NCBI RefSeq assembly: GCF_018873765.1
Contig: NC_057925.1
Span: 62,318,470-62,382,469 of the forward strand
Direction of reading: 5' to 3'
Length of the DNA stretch: 64,000 nt
From: Telopea speciosissima
Lineage: Eukaryota; Streptophyta; Magnoliopsida; Proteales; Proteaceae
A model generated the notes under the pieces. It was not told the origin of the DNA, did not search any database, and worked only from the letters and a program-made list of their open reading frames with translations. Shown piece by piece: positions 1 to 9,726 of the stretch (positions are counted from its first letter, which is position 1; each line of letters begins with the position of its first letter). Both the position numbers and the translations under genes were made by a program.

Positions 1-859
1 ATATCGTGGGAGGCCCCCCCACAATAGATTTGAATTAAAAACACTGATTTCGTGGCTGGTTACTGCTGCTGCTCCTTGCTCTCAAGAGTTTATGCATCCT
101 TGTGGTTCTATCAAGGTGGAAGGGTGGGTGGAATCTGCGACTCTTTACGCCGGGACGGCTGGGAGGATTTTTCTTCGAAGGTGGCTTCATCCTTCAACCA
201 TTCAAACTGCTGTTAGAGGATTCGAGAGTGAGTTTGAATTTATTATTTTCTGTTTATCCTTTCTTCCCTTCCCCAATCAATTCCTTTTCTCTTCTGTCCT
301 ATTTTCATAAACCCTAGAAGACTCTAAACTCTGATTCAGATCTGCTCCTCCATTGGAATCTGATCAGATTTGGACCATAACTTCCCCTCATCACCATCTC
401 CACTCGACCCTAGCTGCTGCCCATTCTGTCCATCCAAACCCTAAGATCCCTCTTCTCCATTGACCCTAAAAACCCTAATTTTCTGCTGGGACACATTCAG
501 CCATCAGAAACCTTCCATATTGCAACCGAATCTTCCCCCTAGCCCCTCTAACAGTCGACCTTAACCCCTGCCCCTAAATCCTACTTTAAACCATAATTTT
601 AGTTGTTTTTCCTCATTACAAAACCCGAAACCCTAACCCTAAATCTGCAGAATTTTGAAACCTAACCAAATCCAGATATTTTTATATCATTGACCCTCTA
701 AACCTGCAGATTAAAACCCTATAAACCCCATTCCCAAATTCTCATCCTAAACCCTAATTTTGCCCTAAAACAGCCCCTAATCAGCCCTAAACAGCAGGCT
801 TACCCGAAGCTTGGTTCTACTTGGTTCCTAGTGGGATTAATTCCTATTCTAGGACTACA
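1..859 (+). repeat. 5' LTR (partial) of gag-only element
   Basis: This repeats almost base for base at 2864-3723. It ends in ...GGACTACA, and the primer-binding site follows six bases later. The second copy places a TATAAATAAG motif just upstream of the position matching base 1, so what is visible here is mostly R and U5. The sequence is rich in AAACCCTA-type plant telo-box motifs. The short reading frames inside it are not genes. Confidence 0.85.
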
Positions 860-865
860 TTATTT

Positions 866-877
866 TGGTATCAAAGC
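866..877 (+). other. Primer-binding site, initiator-Met tRNA type
   Basis: TGGTATCAAAGC, six bases after the end of the 5' LTR. It differs by one base from TGGTATCAGAGC, the usual plant LTR-element site complementary to the 3' end of initiator methionine tRNA. It fixes the LTR/internal boundary and the + orientation. Confidence 0.8.
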
Positions 878-878
878 C

Positions 879-2489
879 ATGGACGAACATGGCAACCCGG
901 TGCTGCCACAACCAGCTGACCCTATGGCAACCATGTTAGAGATGTTCCGCAAGTTTACAGCAGATCAGAAGGCTACAAGTGATGCAATCATGACTAGATT
1001 GCAACACTTGGAAGGACAGAGAATCCCTCCTGATAGGGACAGCAACTTGCCCATAGAAGAGGACAGGTACCAACCCCATTCTGTGATACAGAGGCTGCCT
1101 GACGGAGATGGGAGCCCTAGAGATGATTACAGGGGTTATAGAGATGGACACTTAGGTAATAGGGACAGATTCAGGACTGACCGAGATGACAGGAATGATA
1201 GAGATTATTATGGAGATCGTCGGGACAGACCTAGATATGCCCGTGAACCTTTTCGGGAACACAGAGATCACCACCGAGGCTACAGAGACAGAGATAGAGA
1301 AGACCGGGACAGAGACAGAGGTCGGCAGCCTACTTTTGAGGAGTATATGAGGTCCTACTTCACTGGAGACCAGGGTACTAATTGACGACATACAGGAAAC
1401 CAAAAGGTGAAGCTTGAGCTGAAAGAATTCGATGGTAACTCCGACCCCCAGGTGTTTTATGATTGGCTTGCTGCAATAGAAGACTATTTCGACTGGTATG
1501 ATCTATCTGAAGAAGGGAAAATGAAGTTAGTCCGTGCTAAGCTTATCGGACCTGCACGTGAGTGGTGGAGAACTGCTGAAAGAGAGATGGACTTTAATGG
1601 TACTGCACCCCGCACTTGGGAAGACATGAAATATGACCTGAGCAAGAAATACTTACCAAGGCACTTCAGGTCTCAGTTGCAAGATAAGTTCAACTCCCTC
1701 CGCCAGGGACCCATGACTGTAACTGAGTACATGAGGCAATTCGATGCTCTTTCTTCTCGCACTGGCATTAGGGAGGAAGGCATCCAAATGCTTTCCAGGT
1801 TCAGATTGGGTCTATCAAGTGAGATCAACAGGACAATTGGAGTGGTTGACGTGGTAGATGTTCGCGATTGTTTTGAGAAGGCCTTGAAGGCAGAGGAGTT
1901 ACTAGCTTCATGTAAACAGCCGGGTTCTACTTCCAAGCCGGCCTACATCAACAATAGCACCTCCAAACAAGGTTCCTCTACAGGCAACACCCCTCGCCCT
2001 GCTGTTCCCCCACGTGTGGATGACAAGGGCAAGGCTCCTACGGGCCGAAATGACCCCTTCACTTGTTACTACTGTCAAGACAAAGGGCACATTGCTAGGG
2101 ACTGCCCACATAAGAAGAAGCCCATCAACGTGGCTGAAAAGGAAGAAGTTCAAGGTGAAGACGACGACCAAGGCGCAAATTGTATTCACCCACTCCCTCC
2201 TGATGATGAATATGATGTGGCTAATTATCTTGATGATGATGAGTTACGAGGTGTTCATGTGGTATGTCAAAAGGCTGCTGTCCAGCCAGCATGGCAACCT
2301 TCTTCATCCTCCAAAGAGCTGCTGTCCGCATATAAGACTGCACCATCCGCTGAAGATGAACTCAAGCAACTCGATCCTGATTTGGAAGACCATTCTGTGA
2401 TCTCCAGCCATTCATCGGGGATGAATGCTTTCAAGATGGGGAGAGTTGATGCAGCTCCAAGAAGGAAGAAGAAGAAGAAGAAACCCTGA
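879..2489 (+). pseudogene. gag of gag-only LTR element, one in-frame stop
   Basis: One reading frame runs from the ATG at 879, just after the primer-binding site, to the TGA at 2487. It is broken only by a TGA at 1383-1385. The segment before the stop starts MDEHGNPVLPQ and becomes a long Arg/Asp-rich tract (about residues 90-160), an unusual mixed-charge region. The segment after the stop holds the retrotransposon gag domain (PQVFYDWLAAIEDYF, then AREWW and TWEDMKYDL). A CCHC zinc knuckle follows (CYYCQDKGHIARDC, near 2060-2105), and the end is a lysine run. No protease or polymerase motif follows. Gag would form the virus-like particle and package RNA. The frame is the same on both sides of the stop, so the stop is either a recent point mutation or a readthrough site. 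Confidence 0.8.
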
Positions 2490-3723
2490 ACTTAGGGTTT
2501 GAATAGGGAGCCGTAGCCTAGGAGTTATATTTTCATACTTAGTTTATTTTTATGTTTTTTAGATTGAACCGGGTTGAAATTGGTTGCATCCAATTGGTTC
2601 AATGGGTCCAATGGGTTTAATTTAAGTGAAGAGCTCCTATTGGCTAATAGGTTCTTATATCCTATTGGCTAATGGTGAATCTTCTTTTAAATTAATTGTT
2701 TAAGTTAGAGTCTTTTAATTTAAGTTAAGTAGGGGTAGTTAGGACATTTTAAGTTTTAAATTAGTCCAATTAGATTTAAACCTCTCCCTTCCACGATTTT
2801 GTGAAGGAGAGGCCTTTAAGTTGTAGTAGGATTTGGCCTTAGGCTTTTATTATAAATAAGAATATCGTGGGAGGCCCCACCACAATAGATTTGAATTAAA
2901 AACACTGATTTCGTGGCTGGTTACTGCTGCTGCTCCTTGCTCTCAAGAGTTTATGCATCCTTGTGGTTCTATCAAGGTGGAAGGGTGGGTGGAATCCTGC
3001 GACTCTTTACGCCGGGACGGCTGGGAGGATTTTTCTTCGAAGGTGGCTTCATCCTTCAACCATTCAAACTGCTGTTAGAGGATTCGAGAGTGAGTTTGAA
3101 TTTATTATTTTCTGTTTATCCTTTCTTCCCTTCCCCAATCAATTCCTTTTCTCTTCTGTCCTATTTTCATAAACCCTAGAAGACTCTAAACTCTGATTCA
3201 GATCTGCTCCTCCATTGGAATCTGATCAGATTTGGACCATAACTTCCCCTCATCACCATCTCCACTCGACCCTAGCTGCTGCTCATTCTGTCCATCCAAA
3301 CCCTAAGATCCCTCTTCTCCATTGACCCTAAAAACCCTAATTTTCTGCTGGGACACATTCAGCCATCAGAAACCTTCCATATTGCAACCGAATCTTCCCC
3401 CTAGCCCCTCTAACAGTCGACCTTAACCCCTGCCCCTAAATCCTACTTTAAACCATAATTTTAGTTGTTTTTCCTCATTACAAAACCCGAAACCCTAACC
3501 CTAAATCTGCAGAATTTTGAAACCTAACCAAATCCAGATATTTTTATATCATAATGACCCTCTAAACCTGCAAATTAAAACCCTATAAACCCCATTCCCA
3601 AATTCTCATCCTAAACCCTAATTTTGCCCTAAAACAGCCCCTAATCAGCCCTAAACAGCAGGCTTACCCTAAGCTTGGTTCTACTTCGTTCCTAGTGGGA
3701 TTAATTCCTATTCTAGGACTACA
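2487..3723 (+). repeat. 3' LTR of gag-only element
   Basis: The shared portion 2864-3723 matches the 5' LTR and ends CA at 3722-3723. A TATA motif (TATAAATAAG) sits near 2850, so U3 lies upstream of it. The true LTR start is uncertain because the matching 5' part is outside the window. I placed it at a TG just after the purine-rich GAAGGAAGAAGAAG tract at 2461-2483, which could be the polypurine tract. This left edge is tentative. Confidence 0.65.
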
Positions 3724-3739
3724 TTAATATGACTTGGTG

Positions 3740-5555
3740 ATGCAGAACCCGGGTCATAAAACCCTATTTGGGTTCGCTATGGGCCCACCCGATTCAACAA
3801 AAGTCCAAGCACTAGAAGGAAATGGCAAACTTGCAATAAACCCGAGTCCTTGGCTGGAGTTTCGGCTTCTTCCTCTACACCTGCAGACTTACCAGTTATT
3901 TTACTCAAAGGTACTCGTTCTTGCACTCTACGGTCTCTGGGCACTTATCTTATTGATAAATTTGTTTCTATGTCCCATCTCCCATATTTTTTTCATAGGT
4001 TTGCTTTGTCCTTATCTGCACAATCTAATACCAAAATCACACCAGGAGGCATTTTCTCATCTTGGGTGGAAGTTAACTATGAATGTGGAAATGAAAGCCC
4101 CTTTATCTTGAAAGACATGGACCTTGGTTGATCTTCAACCAAGTAAAGAGGAAATATGGTGCTGTTGGGTGTATACTTTCAAGTAAAACCCTGATGGATA
4201 TGTGGAGCGCCTAAAGGCACGGTTGCAAAAGGGTTTACCTAGACTTATGGTATAGACTACTTTGAGATTTGTTCGCCTGTTGCTTGGTTAAACTCTATCA
4301 AAGTGCTTATTTCCCTCGCTGTTAATGTTGATTAGCCATTATATCAATTTGATATTATAAATGCTTTTCTCTATGTGACTTGCTTGAGGAGGTGTATATG
4401 GAACAACCTTTGGGATATGTTGCTCAAGAGGAGAGTGCTAGTAGAGTGAGTAAAGTTCATAAAGCAATTTATGGTCTGAACTCTGAAGAAATCTCTTTGA
4501 GCTTGGTTTGAGAATTTCAGTAAGGCTGTTACCCAGAGTGGATTTACCTAACATTATTCAGATCATTCAATCTTTGCTCGTCGCCATGATTCTGTGGTGG
4601 TAGTGCTGGTTGTATACTTTGATGATATTATTAATTCTAGTTCTGACTCTTCCGGTATTGATGAGGTTAACTCTTATTTTCGACAACTTTTTTAGATGAA
4701 ATATTTGGGTGCCCTTAGATACTTTCTCAGAATTTAGGTTGTGAGAAGCAGTAAAGGCATCAGTCTCTCTAAGAGGAAGTATGTGCTTAATCTCTTGTCT
4801 GAATTTGGGTGTTAGCATCCAAACCTGTTGATACGCCTATGGATCCACATTAGAAGTTTGGGTTTAATGATGGCAAGGAACTCACAGATATGAATCAGTA
4901 CAGGAGACTCTTATTTATCTTATTGTGACCCTTTTTTTTTTGGTGTGTGTATGTGTGTGCAGCAGGAGCTATAAGCCAAAGCTCAAATGGGCTCATTGGG
5001 AGGCAACCTGCCAAATTTTGCAGTATCTTAAAAGTGCCCCAGGAAAGTGTCCCATATACAAGATTAATAAAAATTTTGATTTTATTGAGTACTCTGATGC
5101 TGACTGGGCCAGAGCCCAAGGTCTACTACTGGCTATTGTTCCTTCGTTGGAGAAAATTTTGTAACTTGAAGAAGTAAGAAACAGACTACAATGGCAAGAT
5201 CTAGTGCTGAAGCAGAGTATAGAGCTATAACTCATACGACAGCTGAATTGTTGTGGGTGAAGTCTCTTCTTCAAGAGCTTTTTTTTCCTGTTACCAAGCC
5301 TATTAACATATTCTGTAATGAACTGACAACCATCTACATTGCAAGAAACCTGTTTTTCATGAGTGTACTAAGCACATCGAGGTCATTTTGAAAGAGAAAT
5401 TGTGATGAAAAAGTTGATTGCTACACCATTTGTCACTTTTGAGAGTCAGCTTGGTGATATGTTCACTATGGCGTTGTTTCATCTGGCCTTGGCCTTCCTT
5501 AGAGGTTGTTCCGAACTAGTCATGGGAGATGTTTATGCTCCAGCTTGAGGGGGAG
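3740..5555 (+). pseudogene. Decayed Ty1/copia pol (RT-RNase H part)
   Basis: Fragments in several frames follow the order of copia pol. First come a pre-RT piece (LPVILLKGTRSCT) and RT pieces around 4160-4720, including NPDGYVERLKARL, EEVYMEQPLGYV, VVYFDDI (the degenerate YVDD motif, near 4612) and [10 protein letters not shown]. RNase H pieces follow: SDADWA near 5095 and SSAEAEYRAITHTTAELLW near 5200. Many stops and frameshifts show a dead copy. Gag, protease and integrase are not visible; they would lie left of the gag-only element or are lost. The end is fixed by the polypurine tract at 5547-5555. Confidence 0.85.
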
Positions 5556-5735
5556 TGTTAAAATTATAGTAGTGGTGTTGTTTAGTAACTATGGTGATAC
5601 TTAATTGTCCTTGGTGGTGTTGATGGCTCACAATTAGGGTAACTTGTGCTCTCCTAATCGTGAGCCTCTTCCTCACCGTTCTTCTTCTCTCTTTGTTTCT
5701 CTAAGCTGTGGTTGCTGGTTAGTCTTGTTCTAACA
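5556..5735 (+). repeat. Short 3' LTR of copia relic
   Basis: The sequence opens TGTTA immediately after a copia-type polypurine tract (CTTGAGGGGGAG) and closes TAACA, giving perfect 5-bp inverted ends and a 180-bp LTR. The matching 5' LTR is not in the window. LTRs of a few hundred bases or less are common in plant copia elements. Confidence 0.75.
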
Positions 5736-5879
5736 CTGTTACAGCCTTGATGGAAATATCATCCGTCTGTTACTCTTTCAGAGCCATAGGTCAATTGCCA
5801 ACATCTGATTTATACCGAGTACAGACTTGCAGCAGCATCTCACCAAGAATTTTACTTGTAACAAGGAGCTCTAACTCAA

Positions 5880-6042
5880 AGGGTGGCCCTTGGTGCAACG
5901 GTAAGGTTGCTCCATTGTGACCAAGTGGTCACGGGTTTGAATCTGGAAACAGCCTCGATGGTAAGGCTGTGTAGATTGTGACCCTCCCCAGACCCCACAG
6001 TGGCGGGTGCCTCATGCACTGGACGCCCTTTTTTTTTTTTTA
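5880..6042 (+). mobile_element. Au-like tRNA-derived SINE
   Basis: The copy has an RNA polymerase III A box (TGGTGCAACGG, 5891) and B box (GGTTTGAATC, 5934). The body reads TGTGACCCTCCCCAGACCCC ... GCCTCATGCACTGGACGCCC and ends in a T-run, as in the plant Au SINE family. These short elements are mobilised by LINE enzymes. Further copies lie at 27007-27146 and, inverted, at 37968-38112; a partial 3' end is at 30295-30340. Confidence 0.85.
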
Positions 6043-7464
6043 AGGATCTCTAAGTCAAGCATTAACAGAACAATCTACTACACGTGGAAATTCACCTTTC
6101 ACCTAGGATTACAAAAAAGAGAACATAGTTCATTTCTCTACTTTTCTGTAGTTAAAATAGTTGCACGGATGCCTTTTACGGTGAATTGAGCCCTTCTAAG
6201 AATTTTTTTTTTTTGGGGGGCCAAGATTCCATGGCCAACCAAATAACCATGCGAGAGTACCTGCTCAATTCTCTTTCCTCTACTTCCCACATGTGAGGTC
6301 CACAACTAACTGTACTTAACCTCAGTCTCCAAGCATCCAAACATAGCCTTAGTAATTCTGTCCCTTTTTTTGAGAGAGAGATGAACACTGTAGTCAGGCA
6401 GAGGACCACAAGATGGTTAAGTTTTACTGCAATTATAATGGCAAGTCTGATGTCTTAAGTCTTACACAAAGGATTCAAGGGATTGATCTGCCAAATGGAT
6501 CTCCAACAACAGAGAATAAAAGATAACAAGTAGAAACTTGTAGAATAAATTAGAGAATTAGAAAAAAGAAGGATGGAAGAAGAACAGGTCTGATAGTCCT
6601 GAAACCCTTGTAAAGTTATCTTCTTAGGGAGGACTAATGACAGAAAATACGGCAGAAATCACGGAACGGAAAGAGAGTGTATTGGAGGAGTTCTAGTACT
6701 AATAGGAAAACAGGGGCAGAGTGAGAGATCAAAGAACTTTACTAATTAAAACAAAATTCCAGATCAGAAACTAAGCGAATATGATAGCAGACAATTAACC
6801 ACAAAGCTTCAGATTGATGAGAGCTTTAAGAGGAATATAGTGGTTCCAAGTTAACAAAAAAAAGTAACCAGAAAATAGGTTTGTCGCAGGTTTTCGGAGG
6901 AGAACTGAGAAAATAAAAGGAAAACAGGAGTATGGATGATGAGGAAGAGAAATAATAATCCACCTGTGAAAAACAGCCGCAATGGAGAATGCCACCATCC
7001 ACTCTAGGATTGATTCTACATTTAATCAATCTTGTACTTGTTGCTACTTCACCGATTCAACTGAGAGAGGATGGCGGCGTCCTCCGACTTCTCTCCCTTT
7101 TTGAAAAACAGTCACGACGGAGAATCAATCCATTACGCTCAGAAAGAGATTGCTCTTTTTTTTTTTTGGTAAGTAAGAGATTGCTCACAATTATTATCTC
7201 GTAATCATCACAAAAATGCAGTTACTTATGATACGGGCAATCAAAATCCAAAAAAAAAAAAATCCTCGAGTTACAACAGTTTATGTGAAACCCTACTCCA
7301 CATGAATAAATTTACAAGCAGCCCAAAAATACTGAAAGGGAGAAATCTGAGAAGCAGAAAAGGGAAACTAGATACTTTTACAGCAAAAGAAATAGACACT
7401 AGAGAGAGAATCAGAATTCGATGTATCAGGAATGAGAAACAACACCAGAGAGAAAGAGAGAGAC
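6043..7464. other. Non-coding stretch, probably part of an intron
   Basis: No convincing coding frame. If the minus-strand nCBP exon at 7465-7611 is real, this is the start of its first intron. Near 7070 the + strand reads MAASSDFSPFLKNSHDGESI, coding-like but short and without a partner. Around 7145-7187 an 11-bp direct repeat (AGAGATTGCTC) brackets a T-run and GGTAAGTA, resembling a tiny poly(A)-tailed insertion with a target duplication. Confidence 0.4.
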
Positions 7465-7611
7465 CTTCAATGGATGCAAACCGCTTTTGAGCTCGCGGAC
7501 TTGCCTTTCACGCTCTTCGGCTTCTTTATCAGCAGAGGCAGAGGGATCGACCACTTGCAGAGCATTCAAGCCCTTGTTATCGGCTTCTTTCTTCTCTACA
7601 GTAGTCTCCAT
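7465..7611 (-). CDS. NCBP: nCBP / eIF4E2-type cap-binding protein, first coding exon only
   Basis: The minus-strand exon encodes 49 residues from METTVEKKEADNKGLNAL to RQVRELKSGLHPLK. It stops at a GT donor (AAG|GTCTCT) exactly in phase 0. The RELKxGxHPL motif is the segment just before the cap-binding core in plant nCBP (eIF4E type 2, 4EHP), which binds the mRNA 5' cap. The start is the first ATG in frame. The rest (KF.WYTRRTPG onward in the family) is not seen in the 7.4 kb downstream, which is full of retroelements. The remaining exons are either beyond position 1, giving a very long intron, or lost, leaving an orphan exon. The match is from memory of the family and rests on a short stretch. 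Confidence 0.55.
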
Positions 7612-8052
7612 CAACTTATTCGCCGAATGCTAAAAACCCAATCGGACTCCTTAAACCTTATTAGTATCTCTACTTGTCTCGCTTACAAAAGGAAGAACAG
7701 GAAGATGAAGAGAGATCAGATGATAGCTTCTGGTGAAGCTTGCGCAAGCAAAATGGGTGAGGATTAAAATCCTCTGCTCGATTGACCCAGTTTTTTTTGG
7801 AAAAATTACTTGTACACCCATTTACTATTGTCCGATTACTTTAATATACCTTTTTTTTTTAAGTTTGCTTTAACACCCGCTATATTTTACGATTTCTCTT
7901 AAATAGCCCCTGTCCATTAGTCACTCACTGTTTAATGATGACGTCAAGACTTTAAAAAAAAATCCTAAATGCCCAAACTACTCTTCAAGAATAATGAAGT
8001 GACCATTTTACCCTTCTTCTTGCAACAACACCTTCTGTTGCAACCCGGATCA

Positions 8053-8209
8053 GGATCGTCTCTAGGGAGCCCAGCGCCCAGGGTGCTGCCAAGGGCCATC
8101 CAGTGGTCAAGCTGTGCCGCACACAGCTCGGCACATGCCTAGGGATGTGTGTAGCACAACCCAACGGCTGGCAGCACCCTGGGAGTGCTGGGCTCCCTGA
8201 AGACGAGCT
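8053..8209. mobile_element. Fold-back MITE
   Basis: The two ends are imperfect inverted complements of about 40 bp: GGGAGCCCAGC..CCAGGGTGCTGCCA on the left and TGGCAGCACCCTGG..GCTGGGCTCCC on the right. A smaller hairpin (GTGCCGCACACAGCTCGGCAC) lies between them. There is no coding capacity. The neighbouring 7800-8050 sequence is anonymous AT-rich DNA. Confidence 0.7.
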
Positions 8210-8758
8210 AAATTCGTTGCAACCCACCCTAACCTCTGGACTTCACACCAAACCCATAGAGGAATCAAGCCTCTGAGGTTGAGTCTGAAGGACCTTACGA
8301 TTAGTCATCCCAAGAAGGAAGCGAACGTTGGAGGCGGTGAACCAGTCATCTCAAAAGAGTTTCTCCAGAGCAACCTTCATTGCCAAATCCGGAATGCTTT
8401 GTTGTTATTGTTGTTGTTTACAAAAACAAAAAACTAGCAGATGTTATTACTGTAATCGTCGTCCACTTGGCATCACATTGTACATGGAAGCAGGTATCTA
8501 ACTTAACTTGTAACTTACACCATTATAGTTGAACACCTCCTCAGCTGTTCGGTTAAAGGAACCAAACAAACACCATTACACCACCATTGCTATTATCAAC
8601 TCAAATTTTTTGAGGTTTTTAATAAATTGGTGAGTCTAGAAAGCATGACCATGGAGATTAAAGGAAATATTGGAGAATCACAGAATATAATCCTCTCCAA
8701 TTCCTCAAAGTGTGCAATGCGATAGTGTTAAGTGGAGATGTCGATACTTGACAGCTTG

Positions 8759-8763
8759 GACAT
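8759..8763. repeat. Target-site duplication (GACAT), left
   Basis: GACAT immediately left of the Tat-type element; the identical five bases follow its right LTR at 15711-15715. It proves both borders despite the damaged left LTR. Confidence 0.85.
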
Positions 8764-8860
8764 TGTTGCAGCCGAAATCCTGCTCGATGATGTGGAGACC
8801 TGCAAAGGTAAAAGGCCACTGAAGAGACCCGGAGCAGACTCCGAGGGGGGATTCTCTGAT
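8764..8860 (-). repeat. Truncated 3' LTR of Tat element
   Basis: About 97 bp match the matching end of the right LTR: TGTTGCAGCC.GAATCCTGCTCGATGA..., then GGAGACCTGCAAAGGTAAAAG and GAAGAGACCCGGAGC. Similarity stops abruptly after CTCTGAT. An internal deletion has removed the U3 part, the polypurine tract and the beginning of the antisense frame next to it. Confidence 0.85.
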
Positions 8861-8861
8861 C

Positions 8862-9006
8862 CTACCCTGACATCGATTATAGCAAGTGTCCTCTTTTTAA
8901 CTTGGAGGAACCCGAGTTCGACGAGGGCCAACAAGCTAACGACCCTACTGCAGCCGACAATACTGAGGGTCGTGGGCTCCCTCCTACTCCTGGACGTGAT
9001 ATGTAG
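8862..9006 (+). pseudogene. C-terminal remnant of antisense ORF (aORF) of Tat element
   Basis: The + strand, opposite to the polyprotein, reads SYPDIDYSKCPLFNLEEPEF, then DEGQQANDPT and a PPTPGRDM end, followed by a TAG stop. It sits between integrase and the 3' LTR. Tat-lineage elements such as Grande are known to carry an antisense ORF at this place. The acidic/proline composition and open frame suggest a former coding region, but only about 48 codons survive because the deletion at 8860 removed its start. Function unknown. Confidence 0.5.
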
Positions 9007-9232
9007 CTTGTCTTGTGGTGTCCTTTTTCTTTTTGTAGGGCTTAGCGCCTAAAGCTTTCCTTAGGTTGTTCTTTTGATGGACTTCTTTGTTGTAAGCTCT
9101 TTGTTGTAGGGCCGAGTGCCCTATAGTACTGACTTCTAATGATAACTTGTCTTATTTTCCATTGTGAATTGTCGCCTGTGAGCTATGTGGTATGCCTTCT
9201 TTGTTTGCAACCGTCGTGGCCTAGTTGTCCCA

Positions 9233-9516
9233 TTCTGCCCGTTTGAGGGCATAGTCGAGGTGGTTTGTTTGGCTGTTCTGCCCGTTCGAGGGCATGGCTG
9301 AGGTAGTCTGTTCGGCTCGTTCTACCCGTTCGAGGGCCTAGCTGAAGTGGTCTATTCGGCTTGTTCTGTCCGTTCGAGGGTATGGCCGAGGTATTCTGTT
9401 CGGCTCGTTCTGCCCGTTCGAGGGCATAGCCGAGGTAGTCTATTCGGCCCGTTCTGCCTGTTCGAGGGCATAGCCTAGGTAGTCTATTCGGCCCGTTCTG
9501 CCCGTTCGAGGGCTTG
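9233..9516. repeat. 44-bp minisatellite in the 3' region of Tat element
   Basis: Seven imperfect units begin near 9233, 9276, 9320, 9364, 9408, 9452 and 9496. Each unit is like TTCTGCCCGTTCGAGGGCAT followed by AGCCGAGGTAGTCTATTCGG. The period is 44 bp (43 for the first). The array lies between pol and the 3' LTR, where Tat elements often carry tandem repeats. The long minus-strand frame across it is just the repeat read through. Confidence 0.9.
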
Positions 9517-9726
9517 ATTCTCCTCCAATTGATTTGCACAAGTCTTTGTTGAGAAATTGACTTTACTTAAAAATAAGATAGGCATACAAGTGCCGCCCAC
9601 AAACAAAGTACTTGAGAGAAAAAGCAAAACAAAACGAAAAAGATAAGCAAATGAAGGACGGACGCCACTACTGATAGTATTTCCTTAGATTTTATGAGTT
9701 CCAGGAGCGTGGTATCTCCTTGCCCC

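Larger units (their letters stand above)
1..3723 (+). mobile_element. Gag-only LTR retrotransposon (TR-GAG-like), left end outside the window
   Basis: Two near-identical direct repeats (1-859 and about 2864-3723) flank a primer-binding site and a single gag frame, with no protease, reverse transcriptase or integrase between them. Elements of this layout are known in plants as TR-GAG, non-autonomous relatives of Ty3/gypsy that need pol proteins from another element. By eye the LTR copies differ at only about seven or eight sites over roughly 860 bp, so the insertion is young. The left LTR is truncated by the window start. The element lies directly against copia sequence at 3724 and probably inserted into that copia copy. 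The left target-site duplication is outside the window, so the insertion cannot be proved here. Confidence 0.8.

Noticed and set aside
600-800. CCCTAAACCC/AACCCTAA motifs as telomeric DNA
   Set aside because: They are scattered, imperfect and lie inside the LTR, occurring identically in both LTR copies; they are telo-box-like motifs, not a telomere.
5880-5960. A tRNA gene
   Set aside because: A and B boxes are present, but the sequence continues as a SINE body with T-tail and cannot fold into a full tRNA.
9183-9539. 118-codon minus-strand frame as a protein
   Set aside because: It is the 44-bp minisatellite read through; the repeated RTGRTGR/ALERAER patterns come from the repeat.
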